Assembly (NCBI GenBank): GCA_947642455.1
Contig: CANRSN010000005.1
Span: forward strand, 1-64,000
Direction: 5' to 3'
Origin: an uncultured Clostridiaceae bacterium
Lineage (GTDB): Bacteria > Bacillota > Clostridia > TANB77 > CAG-508
DNA length: 64,000 bases
Below are positions 19,606 to 29,292 of this stretch, one piece after another. Numbering within the stretch: the first letter of the stretch is position 1; the number at the start of each line of letters is the position of its first letter. The translations under genes were made by a program, and so were the position numbers. The notes below the pieces were generated by a model. It was not told where the DNA came from, ran no database searches, and saw only the letters and a program-made list of their open reading frames with translations.

Positions 19606-22147
19606 ATGAAAAAAGTTGAATTACTTTCTCCTGTTGGAGATTTTGAATGTTTAAAAGCCGCAGTACAAAATGGGGCTAATAGTGTATATTTTGGTGCAAA
19701 TAGTTTTAACGCTCGTGCTTCTGCAACAAACTTTGACATAGATGAAATGAAAAAAGTAATACAATATGCAAAACTAAGAAATGTCAAAACACATTTAACC
19801 TTAAATACACTAATAAAAAGTAATGAATTTGAAGCAGCAGTTCAAGTTGCAAAAAATGCGTATGAAGCTGGTATAGATGCTATTATAGTTCAAGATTTAG
19901 GACTTGCTAAATTTCTAATAAAATATTTTCCAGATCTTCCTATACATGCAAGTACTCAAATGACTATACATAATTTAGAAGGAGTATTACAATGTGAAAA
20001 ATTAGGTTTTAAAAGAGTTGTACTTTCAAGAGAACTTTCACTTGAAGAAATACAATATATATGTTCTAACTCTAAAATTGAAATAGAAACATTTATACAT
20101 GGAGCACTATGTATTTCCTATTCTGGTCAGTGTCTATTTTCTAGTATGGTAGGTGGACGTTCACGGAAACCGTGGAAAATGTGCACAACCTTGTAGACTT
20201 CCATATGAACTCACTTGTGAAAATACATCTCTTTCAAAAGGATATTTGCTAAGTACAAAAGACTTATGTGGTTTAGAATACCTGCCAGCTCTTATAAAAG
20301 CAGGAGTTGCATGTTTTAAAATAGAAGGTAGAATGAAATCTCCAGAATATGTAGCAACAGTAACAAAAATTTATAGAAAATATATAGATCTAGCTTATTC
20401 CTCTTCTCCTTATATTATTGACGAAAATGATAAAAAACTTTTGCTTCAGGTATTTAATAGAGGTGGATTTTCAACAGGTCATTTATCACCTAAACCAAAT
20501 AAAGAACTTGTATTTAAAGATAAACAAAATCATATGGGTATATATTTAGGAAATGTCGCTAATGTAAAACCTCAAAAAGGTCATATATTTTTAAACTTAA
20601 ATGATTGTCTTTCTATTGGTGATACTATCCAATTTGAAAATGAAACTTCAAAATATACTGTATCAGAACTTATAATACATGAAAAAAATGTGAAGACAGC
20701 AACTCATGGTTTAGTCGAAATTGGTAGAATGAAAGGTAATATTAAAATTGGAGACAAAATTTTTAAAGTTCAATCAAAAGAACTATCTACAAATACTAAA
20801 CTCTCATATCAGAAAGAAAATATAAAAGTTCATTTACAAGCTAAATTTATTGCACATTTAAATAATCCTATAAAATTAGAAGTTAAAACTTCTAAAACTA
20901 ACAATCCTGTTTTTAATAATATAATTGTTTCTTCTATTTCTAATATTACACCTATTGAATCCACCTCAAAACCTATTACGAAAGAAAGAATTTTAAATCA
21001 GTTAACAAAAACTGGTGATACGATTTTTGTTTTTGAAAATATTGATTTTGTTATAGATAATAATATTTTTATCCCTTCTATTAGCTCTTTAAATGAGCTT
21101 AGACGAAATATTTTAGAGCAAATTTTGGAAATTGCTACTAACCGCATTACTCGAAAAACACAAATAAATACTTCTAAACTACTGGTATATGATGATAATG
21201 AAAATATGTCCCATAATAATAATAATATTAGTTCTAATAATAGCAATTTTACTAAAAATACTACTGCCAATAGAAAAACTTTATCTCTATTACTAAATAT
21301 ACTACACACTTCTTTTGATTATAATAAATTACAGGGAATTGATAATATATATATTCCTTTAAAATATTTTGAAGATAAAAAGTACTCTGATATTATTAAT
21401 ATATTATCTAATAAATTTAACATGTATATTTATCTCCCAAACATAGTAAAAGCAAATTACAGAAATATACTTACAAATTTAGTAAACAAAACAATAGATA
21501 GTTATAATATAAAGGGATTTGTAATATCTAATATCTCAGGTGGAATATTTATTGATTATATGAAAAAATTGTATGGCGATAAATTTAACTATATTGCAAA
21601 TTATACTTTAAATATGTATAACCCATATACCCAATATGAACTAAAAAAACTTGGACTTAACAATTTCACATTATCACCTGAACTAGATAAAAACTCTATA
21701 TTAAACTTATGTAATTCTTTAAATTCAAGAGGTAATATTGAATTAATTGTATATGGTGCTATTCCTTTAATGACTATTAATTACTGCCTTTTGGGTGTTA
21801 CTAACAAATGTTACCCAACATGTGGCACCAAATGTTTAAATACAAGCAAGAATATTAATAAAGATGTAAATATAAGTAAAAATATACCTACTAAATATTA
21901 CTTAAAAGATAGACTGGGCTTAAACTTTAGAATTCTTCCCGATAGAATTCAAACTATTAGTACTATTTATAATAGTAAAATATTATCTCTTGCTACTAAT
22001 GATTTTGATAATATTTCTAATTCATACAGAATTGACATTTTGGATGAAAATATTGAAGAAATAAATAATATTGTTTCTATTGTTTCATCTGGAAAACGTA
22101 TGGAAGGAAAACAGTATACTAATGGGAATATGAATAGAGAAATTTAA
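19606..22147 (+). pseudogene. U32 family peptidase (collagenase-like), split by a frameshift
   Basis: The first frame (19606-20196) gives MKKVELLSPVGDFECLKAAV through GALCISYSGQCLFSSMVGGRS, the start of a U32 peptidase. The conserved continuation GNRGKCAQPCRLPYEL is in the next frame (to 22147). One extra C near 20161-20165 (CGTTCACGG, expected CGTTCAGG) explains the shift. Joined, the protein is about 846 aa, with the U32 catalytic domain, a middle barrel-like domain, and a C-terminal half ending in a cysteine cluster (LGVTNKCYPTCGTKC). U32 proteins degrade collagen-like substrates or help modify tRNA and ubiquinone. Both halves keep coding quality, so this is either a recent mutation or a sequence error. 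Confidence 0.85.
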
Positions 22148-22220
22148 TTTTGTATGGAATGTTTGGCGAAGCTTTTTTATACTAGGAAAGCATAACAACT
22201 TGTTATACTTTCCTAGTATA
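22148..22220. terminator. conserved box plus long hairpin behind the U32 gene
   Basis: Directly after the stop codon comes a 30-nt box (TTTTGTATGGAATGTTT then GGCGAAGCTTTT), followed by a 43-nt hairpin, TATACTAGGAAAG paired with CTTTCCTAGTATA. The same box, followed by a different hairpin, is found at 35065-35136. The hairpin probably terminates convergent transcripts of the U32 and CD1247-like genes. Confidence 0.7.
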
Positions 22221-22231
22221 GAACAAAATTT

Positions 22232-22828
22232 TTACATATCATCATCGTCTTCTAATTCATCTATTACTTCTTTATAAATATATTTATCTTCATCATCAGA
22301 ATTTGTTTTTGCTTTTATATTTTCTGATGTTACCTCTTTATTTTCTATATATACATCATCAAATTCATCTTCATCACATCCATGACAACCACCACAATGA
22401 CCTGAACATGCTCCTGATTCATCATAATTATAGTCTCCACCATTCCAGTCTAACTCTATAATATTATGACATTCTGGGCATTCTATTTCCTCTTTTGGTT
22501 GATTATCCTCATCAAATTCTGCAAGAAATTCATTATTACAATATGGACATATTATTTCAAATTCGCAACCTTCTTCTAAATATATGTCATTTTCAATTCC
22601 ATTTACTATATCTTCTACTTTATCCATTTTCAATTTTAATTCTTTTTGCTTTTCTTCTATATCGTTTATTTTTGCTTCAGTCACATCTGAAAGCCTGTTT
22701 ATCATTTCTACAAACATTACTGTTAATTCTGAAACTTTAGATTTTACAAACTCTCTCTCCTCTGGATTTGAAATTTTTTGCTCTATTTGAGATAATATTT
22801 TTTTATAATTTTCACTCATATCTGACAT
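22232..22828 (-). CDS. CD1247-type N-terminal domain protein with zinc ribbon
   Basis: A 198-residue protein. The first 80 residues form a helical, charged segment (NYKKILSQIEQKI, SKVSELTVMFVEMINRLSDVTEAK) typical of the clostridial CD1247 N-terminal domain. Then comes a CPYC...CPEC zinc ribbon (about 94-120) and an acidic tail with a second cluster, CSGHCGGCHGCDEDE. It directly precedes efp's 3' side in the common clostridial order. Function unknown; a regulatory or scaffold role is possible. AGAGGATTTATATAC lies before the first ATG, which I keep as start. Confidence 0.78.
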   Translation of the reverse strand: MSDMSENYKKILSQIEQKISNPEEREFVKSKVSELTVMFVEMINRLSDVTEAKINDIEEKQKELKLKMDKVEDIVNGIENDIYLEEGCEFEIICPYCNNEFLAEFDEDNQPKEEIECPECHNIIELDWNGGDYNYDESGACSGHCGGCHGCDEDEFDDVYIENKEVTSENIKAKTNSDDEDKYIYKEVIDELEDDDDM

Positions 22829-22852
22829 GTATATAAATCCTCTTTTCTATAT

Positions 22853-23419
22853 TTATATTCTTTCCATATATTCACCAGTTCTTGTATCTATTCTGATAAC
22901 ATCGCCTATGTTTACAAATAGTGGAACTGATATTTCATAACCATTTTCTAAAGTTGCTGGTTTTCCTGAAGTTGTTGTTGTATTTCCACTAAAACCTGGT
23001 TCTGTATATGTAACTTCTAATTCAACAAACATTGGTGGTTCTACTGAAAATACATTTCCTTTATATGATAAAATTTTTACTGTCATATTTTCTTTCATGT
23101 ATTTTAAAGCATCCCCTATTTGTTCTTTATTTAAAGGTATTTGCTCATATGTCTCATTATCCATAAAATAATATAAGTCTCCATCTTCATATAGATATTG
23201 CATATCTCTTTTTTCAATTTCTGCTCCTGGATATTTTTCTGATGGATTAAATGTTTTTTCTAATACTGCTCCTGTTATTACATTTTTTAATTTTGTTCTT
23301 ACAAATGCTGCTCCTTTTCCTGGTTTTACATGTTGGAATTCTACTACTTTGAATACATTTCCTTCCATTTCAAATGTTGTTCCATTTCTAAAATCCCCTG
23401 CCATATATACTTCTGCCAT
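22853..23419 (-). CDS. efp: elongation factor P
   Basis: EF-P relieves ribosome stalling at polyproline stretches by binding between the P and E sites. The 188-residue protein has the three OB-like domains of the family. The loop that carries the modified residue reads [12 protein letters not shown], with lysine at position 34. The C-terminal signature ([19 protein letters not shown]) is intact. One short loop ([15 protein letters not shown]) is normal in length. AAAGGGGTAATTATAA precedes the ATG. It is encoded between the aminopeptidase P gene and the CD1247-type gene, the usual clostridial setting. Confidence 0.96.
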   Translation of the reverse strand: MAEVYMAGDFRNGTTFEMEGNVFKVVEFQHVKPGKGAAFVRTKLKNVITGAVLEKTFNPSEKYPGAEIEKRDMQYLYEDGDLYYFMDNETYEQIPLNKEQIGDALKYMKENMTVKILSYKGNVFSVEPPMFVELEVTYTEPGFSGNTTTTSGKPATLENGYEISVPLFVNIGDVIRIDTRTGEYMERI

Positions 23420-23492
23420 TTATAATTACCCCTTTCAATTTTATTTCAACTTTATATATATTACCATGTTTTCTGCTAAAAATCAATAGTTT

Positions 23493-24563
23493 TTATTGTT
23501 CATCTACTATAATATAATTTTTATCCGATTTTGTTAATTTTATACAACCATTTTTTGTAATTAATACTGTATCTTCAATTCTTACTCCAAATCTATCTGG
23601 AATATAAATACCTGGTTCATTTGTTACAACCATTTTATCTTTTAATGTAAAATCATTTTTGCTTGATAGATATGGATATTCATGTATTTCTAAACCAACT
23701 CCATGCCCAAGACTATGTATTAAATTATAACCATTTAACTCAAAAGAACCTTGTACCATTTTGGTAAGTGTTTTTACATTTGCACCTTCTTTTAATTCTT
23801 CTTCTGTTTGAAGTTGATTTTTAAGTACTAGATCATATACATCTTTTACTTGTTCTGGAATATATCCTACAAATATTGTTCTGGTCATATCTGAACAATA
23901 GCCTTGATATTTGCACCCCATATCTATTGTTATTACATCGCCTAGCTCTACTTTTTTATCTGTAGGCACTGCATGCGGTTTTGAAGAATTTTTTCCTGAT
24001 GCAACTATTGGATCAAAAGATACACCATCTGCACCATTTAATTTAAAAAACCTTTCTATTTCTAATGCAATTTCTTTTTCTGTTTTCCCTACTTTTATAA
24101 AATCTAATAAGTGGGTGAAACATTTATCTGTTATTTCACATGCTTTTGTTATTTTGTCTATCTCTTCTATATCTTTTATCATCCTTTGTTTTTCAATAAC
24201 TCTTTCCATTTCTTGTAAACTATTTATTTTATATCTTTGCATAAAATCTTTATAGCCATTATATGTTACATAATCTCCCTCAAATCCAACATTTTCACAA
24301 AATAAGAAAAAGTTCTCATATTCATCTATTGAAAAATCGCTAAATTCATGTACTATAATTTCGTCATCTATTGTAAGTGTACTATTTACTGTCTCTGTAT
24401 ATCTTCCATCTGTTAAATATATATTTTCTTTTCTTGTTATTAATAATAATCCTTCTGCTATTATTCCTGTTAAATACCTTATATTTATTGGGTTTGATAT
24501 TATCGCACCTTGCATATCCAACATTTTCATTTTTTCTCTTAACCATTTTATATTTGCATTCAT
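23493..24563 (-). CDS. Xaa-Pro aminopeptidase (M24B)
   Basis: Removes an N-terminal residue before proline; cytosolic metallopeptidase. From the start used, 356 residues. The creatinase-like N-terminal domain (NANIKWLREKMKMLDMQGAIISNPINIRYLTG) precedes the pita-bread domain. Metal ligands are visible in order: TIDMGCKYQGYCSDMTRT (two Asp), HSLGHGVGLEIHE (His), TNEPGIYIP and RIEDTVLI (two Glu). A longer frame begins 13 codons earlier and overlaps the prepilin-peptidase gene. The ATG used here has GTAGG about 6 nt upstream and fits homologs. It lies upstream of efp, as in many Firmicutes. Confidence 0.92.
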   Translation of the reverse strand: MNANIKWLREKMKMLDMQGAIISNPINIRYLTGIIAEGLLLITRKENIYLTDGRYTETVNSTLTIDDEIIVHEFSDFSIDEYENFFLFCENVGFEGDYVTYNGYKDFMQRYKINSLQEMERVIEKQRMIKDIEEIDKITKACEITDKCFTHLLDFIKVGKTEKEIALEIERFFKLNGADGVSFDPIVASGKNSSKPHAVPTDKKVELGDVITIDMGCKYQGYCSDMTRTIFVGYIPEQVKDVYDLVLKNQLQTEEELKEGANVKTLTKMVQGSFELNGYNLIHSLGHGVGLEIHEYPYLSSKNDFTLKDKMVVTNEPGIYIPDRFGVRIEDTVLITKNGCIKLTKSDKNYIIVDEQ

Positions 24564-24582
24564 TAGAATACCTACTTTCATT

Positions 24583-25335
24583 TTATATATTATACATTCC
24601 AAGTGTAAAAATTTTAAATAATAATGTTATTAATACTTGGTTTGGTACTACCATTACTATAAATGCTGCTACTACTATAAATGGCCCAAATGGTATATAT
24701 TCATTAGTTTTTTTCTTTTTGGTAATTAGCAAAAATATACTAACTATAGCACCTAAAAGAAATGCTATTAATGCTATTATTATAATGTTTATCCATCCAA
24801 AAAATAAACCTAAGCCCCCCATCAATTTTACGTCTCCAAAACCCATTGCCTCTTTTCCAACTATTAATCCACCTACAGCAGTTATTGCTAAAAACACACC
24901 TGCTCCTATTACCCCACCAAGTAAAGTATTTATTGCTACATTCATATCCATTATTCCCTGCATAAATGTACAGGCAAGTCCAACTTCAAATATTGCAAGA
25001 TTTAGCCTATTAGGTATAATTTGATGTTTTATATCTATTGTTAATGTACAAATAAGCATTGGAGCTAATATTATGTATTTTAAAAGTTCTATCTTATTGA
25101 GTAGCCCATCTTTCCAACCTATAAAGTATAATAGTAATATATATATTATTGCCATTCCAAACATTAATATGTATTTAGGCTTGAAGTTTTTTAAAAATAT
25201 TGTAAAAAATTCTTTGGAAAATATTTCTTTGTATTGTGGTAACCTTTGATTACACCAATCTACAAATTGCCCTACAATTAACCCTATTATACCAATTAGT
25301 ACATAGTATAATATGTTTATATCATTTATATACAT
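24583..25335 (-). CDS. type IV prepilin peptidase (A24)
   Basis: A 250-residue polytopic membrane aspartic peptidase that cleaves, and may methylate, prepilin-like leaders. The two catalytic Asp regions are TLTIDIKHQIIPN and GFGDVKLMGGLGLFFGW. Six to eight hydrophobic helices are visible. The cytoplasmic zinc-binding CxxC pair that usually follows the first helix in PilD is missing, because the loop runs QRLPQYKEIFSKEF. No pilin genes lie nearby, so the substrate is elsewhere. AAAGGTTAAAA precedes the ATG. It overlaps slightly with the longest frame of the aminopeptidase gene. Confidence 0.9.
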   Translation of the reverse strand: MYINDINILYYVLIGIIGLIVGQFVDWCNQRLPQYKEIFSKEFFTIFLKNFKPKYILMFGMAIIYILLLYFIGWKDGLLNKIELLKYIILAPMLICTLTIDIKHQIIPNRLNLAIFEVGLACTFMQGIMDMNVAINTLLGGVIGAGVFLAITAVGGLIVGKEAMGFGDVKLMGGLGLFFGWINIIIIALIAFLLGAIVSIFLLITKKKKTNEYIPFGPFIVVAAFIVMVVPNQVLITLLFKIFTLGMYNI

Positions 25336-25355
25336 TTTTAACCTTCTTTCTTATG

Positions 25356-25455
25356 TTACAATTCATAGCTTAATATTCATTTAGTAATATAATATTTATT
25401 TTTCGTTAAAACATATATTGCTCATAAAATTCTAATTTTCAAACTATGAATTGTG
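25356..25455. repeat. coreless palindromic element
   Basis: ACAATTCATAG near the left end pairs with CTATGAATTGT at the right end (25444-25454), and the middle contains TAATATAATATTTATTTTTCG, matching the arm before the core at 58981-59000. No core is present. It fills the space between the prepilin peptidase start and the yqeG stop. Confidence 0.65.
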
Positions 25456-25486
25456 ATTTCTCATTAGTTGCTTTTATTTACTACTT

Positions 25487-25981
25487 CTATTTTATGCTTT
25501 TCTTATATCTATTTATTACAAAATTTTCTATTGGTCTTTTTATTCTTGTTATTAATATGTCTTTTTCTTCTATTGGTTCTACTAATATTGACTTTATTTT
25601 CATTCTATTTGCACCTATTATATCAGTAAAAATTTGATCTCCTACCATTGCTACATTTTCTGGCTTTTCTTTTATATAGTCTAATGCTTTTTGGTAACCT
25701 TTTTTTAGTGGCTTCATTGCAAAAAATATATAATGTATACCTAATTTTTCTGATACCATTTTTACTTTTTCTTCATGATTGCTATTTGATAATATGCAAA
25801 ATTTGATTCCCTCTTTTTTTAAGCTTTCACACCACTGCTTTGTGCCTTCTTGTATATTTTTGTTAAAATCTATTAATGTGTTATCTACATCTAATAATAG
25901 TGCTTTTATGTTGTTTTCTCTTAAATATTCTATTGTTATTTTCTGTACACTTTTTATATATTTGTTTGGATAAAAAATCAT
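25487..25981 (-). CDS. yqeG: YqeG family HAD IIIA-type phosphatase
   Basis: A 164-residue HAD-superfamily protein, with motif I in LLLDVDNTLIDFN (nucleophile DVD), motif II ILSNSNHEE, and motif IV around MVGDQIFTDIIGANRMK. The N-terminal FYPNKYIKSVQKI is specific for YqeG/GEP4-like phosphatases. The yeast relative removes phosphate from phosphatidylglycerophosphate; the bacterial substrate is less certain. The start is the third in-frame ATG, since GGAGG lies 5 nt before it. It is bracketed by palindromic elements on both sides. Confidence 0.88.
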   Translation of the reverse strand: MIFYPNKYIKSVQKITIEYLRENNIKALLLDVDNTLIDFNKNIQEGTKQWCESLKKEGIKFCILSNSNHEEKVKMVSEKLGIHYIFFAMKPLKKGYQKALDYIKEKPENVAMVGDQIFTDIIGANRMKIKSILVEPIEEKDILITRIKRPIENFVINRYKKSIK

Positions 25982-26051
25982 TTTTTCCTCCATCATTTTT
26001 TTACGTATTTATATTATCAATATGATTTCCATTTGTCAAGATATAAAGAAA

Positions 26052-26177
26052 TTTAAGTTTCGGTATTTTTATAGCAAGTTTTAGGCTTTAATTTTCACTA
26101 TACACAAAATATGAATATTCTGTGTAAATTTTATTAAATATAGCCTAAAACTTGCTATAAAAATACTGAAACTTAAA
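26052..26177. repeat. coreless palindromic element, arms as in copy 1
   Basis: The 36-bp arms (26052-26087 and 26142-26177) pair with one mismatch and carry TTTAAGTTTCGGTA and TATAGCAAGTTTTAGGCT. The arms match those of the element at 8120-8348 in reversed orientation, but the structured core is replaced by about 25 nt of AT-rich sequence. This suggests loss or gain of the core within one element lineage. Confidence 0.82.
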
Positions 26178-26198
26178 ATAAAGAAAAATATGATAAAA

Positions 26199-26215
26199 GG
26201 GCTTTATTCAAGCCC
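26199..26215 (-). terminator. terminator of the 149-aa hypothetical gene
   Basis: On the minus strand GGGCTT-GAATA-AAGCCC is followed by TTTTATCATATTTTT, 8 nt beyond the stop codon. A typical intrinsic terminator. Confidence 0.8.
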
Positions 26216-26222
26216 CCTATCT

Positions 26223-26672
26223 TTAATTTGTTGCCATTAATTCCTTAGTTCGGTTAATTATTTCTTTTACTCTTTTTTCTTTATTTTTGTGGAATACTTT
26301 ACGTTCTACATAATGTTCACCTAGATTGATCATTGCATTTCCATATCTCTCTATTTCTTTTGAATAGTTCTCTACATCCTCTCTTGTTCCTGTAAAGTTG
26401 CTCTTATACCGTGCTTTATGCAAAAACTTGAGATATTCTAGACCATCTTCATATTTTTTATATTCTTTATATTTTGTTAATTCTACCAATATAAATAATA
26501 TAAATGAGCTAATTAAATGTATGGTCAATACAGAGTAACATATAATCATGCAAACTATAGCTACAGTATCCGCTTTGCCAATAAAAAAATCAATAGTAAT
26601 TTTAAAAAGATATAAATTTGAAAAAACGAACCAAACTTTCAGTAAAACTTCTTTCATTGTCTTCTTTGCCAT
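26223..26672 (-). CDS. hypothetical membrane protein (149 aa)
   Basis: The N-terminal half has two hydrophobic segments (about residues 9-31 and 36-66, including VAIVCMIICYSVLTIHLISSFILFILVEL). The second half is charged and helical with many Lys/Glu and Tyr residues, so probably cytoplasmic. No family recognised. GGAGG lies before the ATG, a full TTGCAA-17-TATACT promoter lies at 26757-26785, and a terminator follows, so it is a complete single-gene unit. Its promoter is nearly the same as that of another orphan gene at 51836. Confidence 0.68.
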   Translation of the reverse strand: MAKKTMKEVLLKVWFVFSNLYLFKITIDFFIGKADTVAIVCMIICYSVLTIHLISSFILFILVELTKYKEYKKYEDGLEYLKFLHKARYKSNFTGTREDVENYSKEIERYGNAMINLGEHYVERKVFHKNKEKRVKEIINRTKELMATN

Positions 26673-26756
26673 AATGAAATCCTCCTAAAAAATTATTTTT
26701 AATATAGTGTCAACCCCTCTAGTGAAAAATGGAGTTACAAAGTTTAACTTAGTATT

Positions 26757-26785
26757 AGTATACCACAATTTTACATAATTTGCAA
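26757..26785 (-). promoter_or_regulatory. promoter of orphan membrane gene
   Basis: TTGCAA, 17 nt, TATACT on the minus strand, with the spacer containing ATGTAAAATTGTGG. The spacer and boxes closely repeat the promoter at 51757-51785. The distance to the start codon leaves a leader of roughly 75 nt. Confidence 0.68.
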
Positions 26786-26806
26786 GTTTTACAAAATTGG
26801 AACAGC

Positions 26807-26855
26807 AAAAGAGTACAATTTGTTACTGCTGTCTGCTGTGTTATTAATATCTATT
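26807..26855. repeat. left palindrome arm flanking the SleB-like gene
   Basis: Starts with AAAAGAGTACAATTTGTTA (as at 58931) and continues to TGCTGTGTTATTAATATCTATT (26834-26855). The last 22 nt pair at 20 positions with 27594-27615 on the other side of the hydrolase gene. The hydrolase stop codon (26851-26853) lies inside this arm. Confidence 0.7.
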
Positions 26856-27540
26856 TACAAAATCTATGATTTCCTATAGTTACAGTCATTGGTCTTGACC
26901 AAATCCATTTATTTGTTGCAGTAGCAGGATTAAAATAATATATAGCACCATAAGATGGATCCCATCCATTTAAGGCATCTTGAGCAGCCTTTATTGCTGT
27001 ACTATTAGGAGCTAAGTTAATTTGCCCATCTGACACCGCATCAAAGGCACCAGACTGATATATTACACCAGAAATAGTATTAGGAAAACTCGAACTTTTT
27101 ACTCTATTTAAAACAACAGCTGCAACAGCCACTTGACCTGTATAACTCTCTCCCCTAGCTTCTCCATAAACTAACCTTGCAAGCAAATTCAAATTACTTG
27201 AATTAGAACTAGAAGAAGAACTTGTTGAAGATGAGAAAATTCCCATTGCTTGTAAAGTTTGTTTTCCAGCTATTCCATCAACTTTAAGACCATTCTTTCT
27301 TTGGAAATACTTAACCGCTTCTAATGTTTGACTTCCATAAATTCCATCCACATTACCAAAATAGTAGCCCCATCTTTTTAGTTTTGTTTGTATTTGAGTT
27401 ACTTCAGAACCTCTTGAGCCATATTTAGAAAGAGCTAAAACCTCATTATTTCTAAAAAATACATTATATGAAATAAATATTGAAAATAAAATACTTAATA
27501 CTACAATTGGTTTTACATTTCTTTTTATCTTTAAAATCAT
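26851..27540 (-). CDS. SleB-like cell wall hydrolase with peptidoglycan-binding domain
   Basis: An exported 229-residue enzyme of the spore cortex-lytic type. It has an N-terminal signal or anchor helix (about 8-26, IVVLSILFSIFISYNVFF), then a PG-binding-1 domain with SRGSEVTQIQTKLKRWGYY and GIYGSQTLEAVKYFQRKNGL, a Ser-rich linker, and a Hydrolase-2 domain starting LLARLVYGEARGE, whose first Glu is the likely catalytic residue. SleB acts as a lytic transglycosylase on spore cortex. The frame opens 24 codons earlier, but GAGGTG lies 6 nt before the ATG used. No YpeB gene adjoins. The gene is flanked on both sides by arms of the palindrome family. Confidence 0.88.
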   Translation of the reverse strand: MILKIKRNVKPIVVLSILFSIFISYNVFFRNNEVLALSKYGSRGSEVTQIQTKLKRWGYYFGNVDGIYGSQTLEAVKYFQRKNGLKVDGIAGKQTLQAMGIFSSSTSSSSSSNSSNLNLLARLVYGEARGESYTGQVAVAAVVLNRVKSSSFPNTISGVIYQSGAFDAVSDGQINLAPNSTAIKAAQDALNGWDPSYGAIYYFNPATATNKWIWSRPMTVTIGNHRFCK

Positions 27541-27593
27541 AAAAACACCTCTTCTTGAAATTATCATTTCCAAAAGTTGTGTTTTTATACAAA

Positions 27594-27615
27594 AAATAAA
27601 TATTAATAACATAGC
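27594..27615. repeat. right palindrome arm flanking the SleB-like gene
   Basis: AATAAATATTAATAACATAGCA is the inverted counterpart of 26834-26855 (20 of 22 positions). It lies upstream of the hydrolase promoter region, between it and pyrG. The two arms are 738 bp apart with the gene between them. Confidence 0.65.
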
Positions 27616-27649
27616 AAAATATACATTTCGCTTACCTCTAAATTGTTAC

Positions 27650-29248
27650 TTATAAACATGCTTTAATTAAACCTACAAAAAGTGGAGCTGGTTTGTCTGG
27701 TCTTGACTTAAATTCAGGATGAAATTGACCTGCTATAAAAAATGGATGTTTATCTTGTTCTAGTTCAACAATTTCAACTAATCTACCATCAGGTGAGGTT
27801 CCTGAACATTTTAATCCAGCAGCTTCTAGTTTTTCTTTATAATCATTATTATACTCAAACCTATGACGATGTCTTTCTTCAATTTCAGTTTTATTATATA
27901 ATTTTTCTGCTAAACTACCCTTTTTTAGTACACATGGATATGTTCCTAACCTCATAGTTCCACCTTTTTTAACTATCTCTTTTTGGTCATGCATAATATG
28001 TATTACTGGGTTTTCACACATTTCATCAAATTCTTCTGAGTTAGCTTTTTCTAATTTTAATACATCTCTTGCAAATTCAACAACAGTCATTTGCATTCCT
28101 AAGCAAATTCCCAAAAACGGAATTTTATTTTCTCTAACATACTTAATAGTTTGAATTTTACCTTCTATTCCTCTATTTCCAAAACCTCCAGGAACAACTA
28201 CTCCTGAATATTTTGATAATATTTCTTTTGCATTTTTCTCATTTATAGTTTCACAATCTATGTAATCTATTTTTACATCTACGCCATTTTCAAAGCCTGC
28301 ATGTTTTAAACTCTCTGTAACTGAAAGATATGAATCCTCTAGCTTAACATATTTTCCTACTATTGCAACATTTACTTGTTTACTAGATGATTTTTTTATT
28401 TTATCTACCATCTTTTCCCATTGCTTATTATTAGGTTCACATTTATCTAAATGCAAATGTCTACAAACTTCTTTTGCTAATCCTTCTTCCTCTAGTAATA
28501 ATGGTACTTCATATAAGCAAGAAGCTGTTCTATTTGCAATAACACTTTCTTTTCTAACATTACAAAATAATGCTATTTTATCTCTTAAACTTTCTGGTAT
28601 TTCAACTTCTGTTCTACAAACCAATATATCTGGTTTTATTCCAAATGATTGCAATTCTTTTACAGAATGTTGCGTTGGTTTTGACTTTAACTCATTAGAA
28701 CCACTTATATATGGCAATAAAGTAACATGAATGTATATTACATCTTCTATATCATTTTCAATTCCAACCTGTCTAATTGCCTCTATAATTGAAAGACCTT
28801 CTATATCACCTACTGTTCCTCCTACTTCGGTTATTACAATGTCTATATCTGCATTCTCAAAAGAATAAATTTTTTCTTTTATTGCATTTGTAATATGTGG
28901 AATTACTTGTACAGTTTTTCCTAAATAGTCCCCTCTTCTTTCTCTTTCTATTACACTTTGATACACTTTACCCATAGTAATACTAGAATTTTTACTCAAA
29001 TTCTCATCAGTAAACCTTTCATAATGACCTAAATCCAAGTCTGTTTCTGCTCCATCATCTGTAACAAAAACCTCTCCATGTTCATATGGACTCATTGTTC
29101 CTGGGTCAACATTAATATAAGGGTCAAACTTTTGGTTTACAACCTTATATCCTCTATTTTTTAGTAACCTTCCCAAAGATGCAGCAGTTATTCCTTTACC
29201 TAGCCCTGATACTACTCCTCCTGTTACAAAAATATACTTTGTTTTCAT
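27650..29248 (-). CDS. pyrG: CTP synthase
   Basis: Makes CTP from UTP, ATP and glutamine. The 532-residue protein has an N-terminal amidoligase domain ([23 protein letters not shown], then [21 protein letters not shown]) and a C-terminal class I glutaminase with nucleophile Cys in FLGICLGMQ and the His-Glu pair in HPEFKSRP. It follows ylmH by 44 bp. The space contains AGGGGG, serving as ribosome site, and no leader resembling the Bacillus pyrG attenuator could be made out. Probably the last gene of a dxs-ylmH-pyrG unit. Confidence 0.97.
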   Translation of the reverse strand: MKTKYIFVTGGVVSGLGKGITAASLGRLLKNRGYKVVNQKFDPYINVDPGTMSPYEHGEVFVTDDGAETDLDLGHYERFTDENLSKNSSITMGKVYQSVIERERRGDYLGKTVQVIPHITNAIKEKIYSFENADIDIVITEVGGTVGDIEGLSIIEAIRQVGIENDIEDVIYIHVTLLPYISGSNELKSKPTQHSVKELQSFGIKPDILVCRTEVEIPESLRDKIALFCNVRKESVIANRTASCLYEVPLLLEEEGLAKEVCRHLHLDKCEPNNKQWEKMVDKIKKSSSKQVNVAIVGKYVKLEDSYLSVTESLKHAGFENGVDVKIDYIDCETINEKNAKEILSKYSGVVVPGGFGNRGIEGKIQTIKYVRENKIPFLGICLGMQMTVVEFARDVLKLEKANSEEFDEMCENPVIHIMHDQKEIVKKGGTMRLGTYPCVLKKGSLAEKLYNKTEIEERHRHRFEYNNDYKEKLEAAGLKCSGTSPDGRLVEIVELEQDKHPFFIAGQFHPEFKSRPDKPAPLFVGLIKACL

Positions 29249-29292
29249 TTCCTATACCCCCTATTATTATATTATATTTATACAAGGTAACA

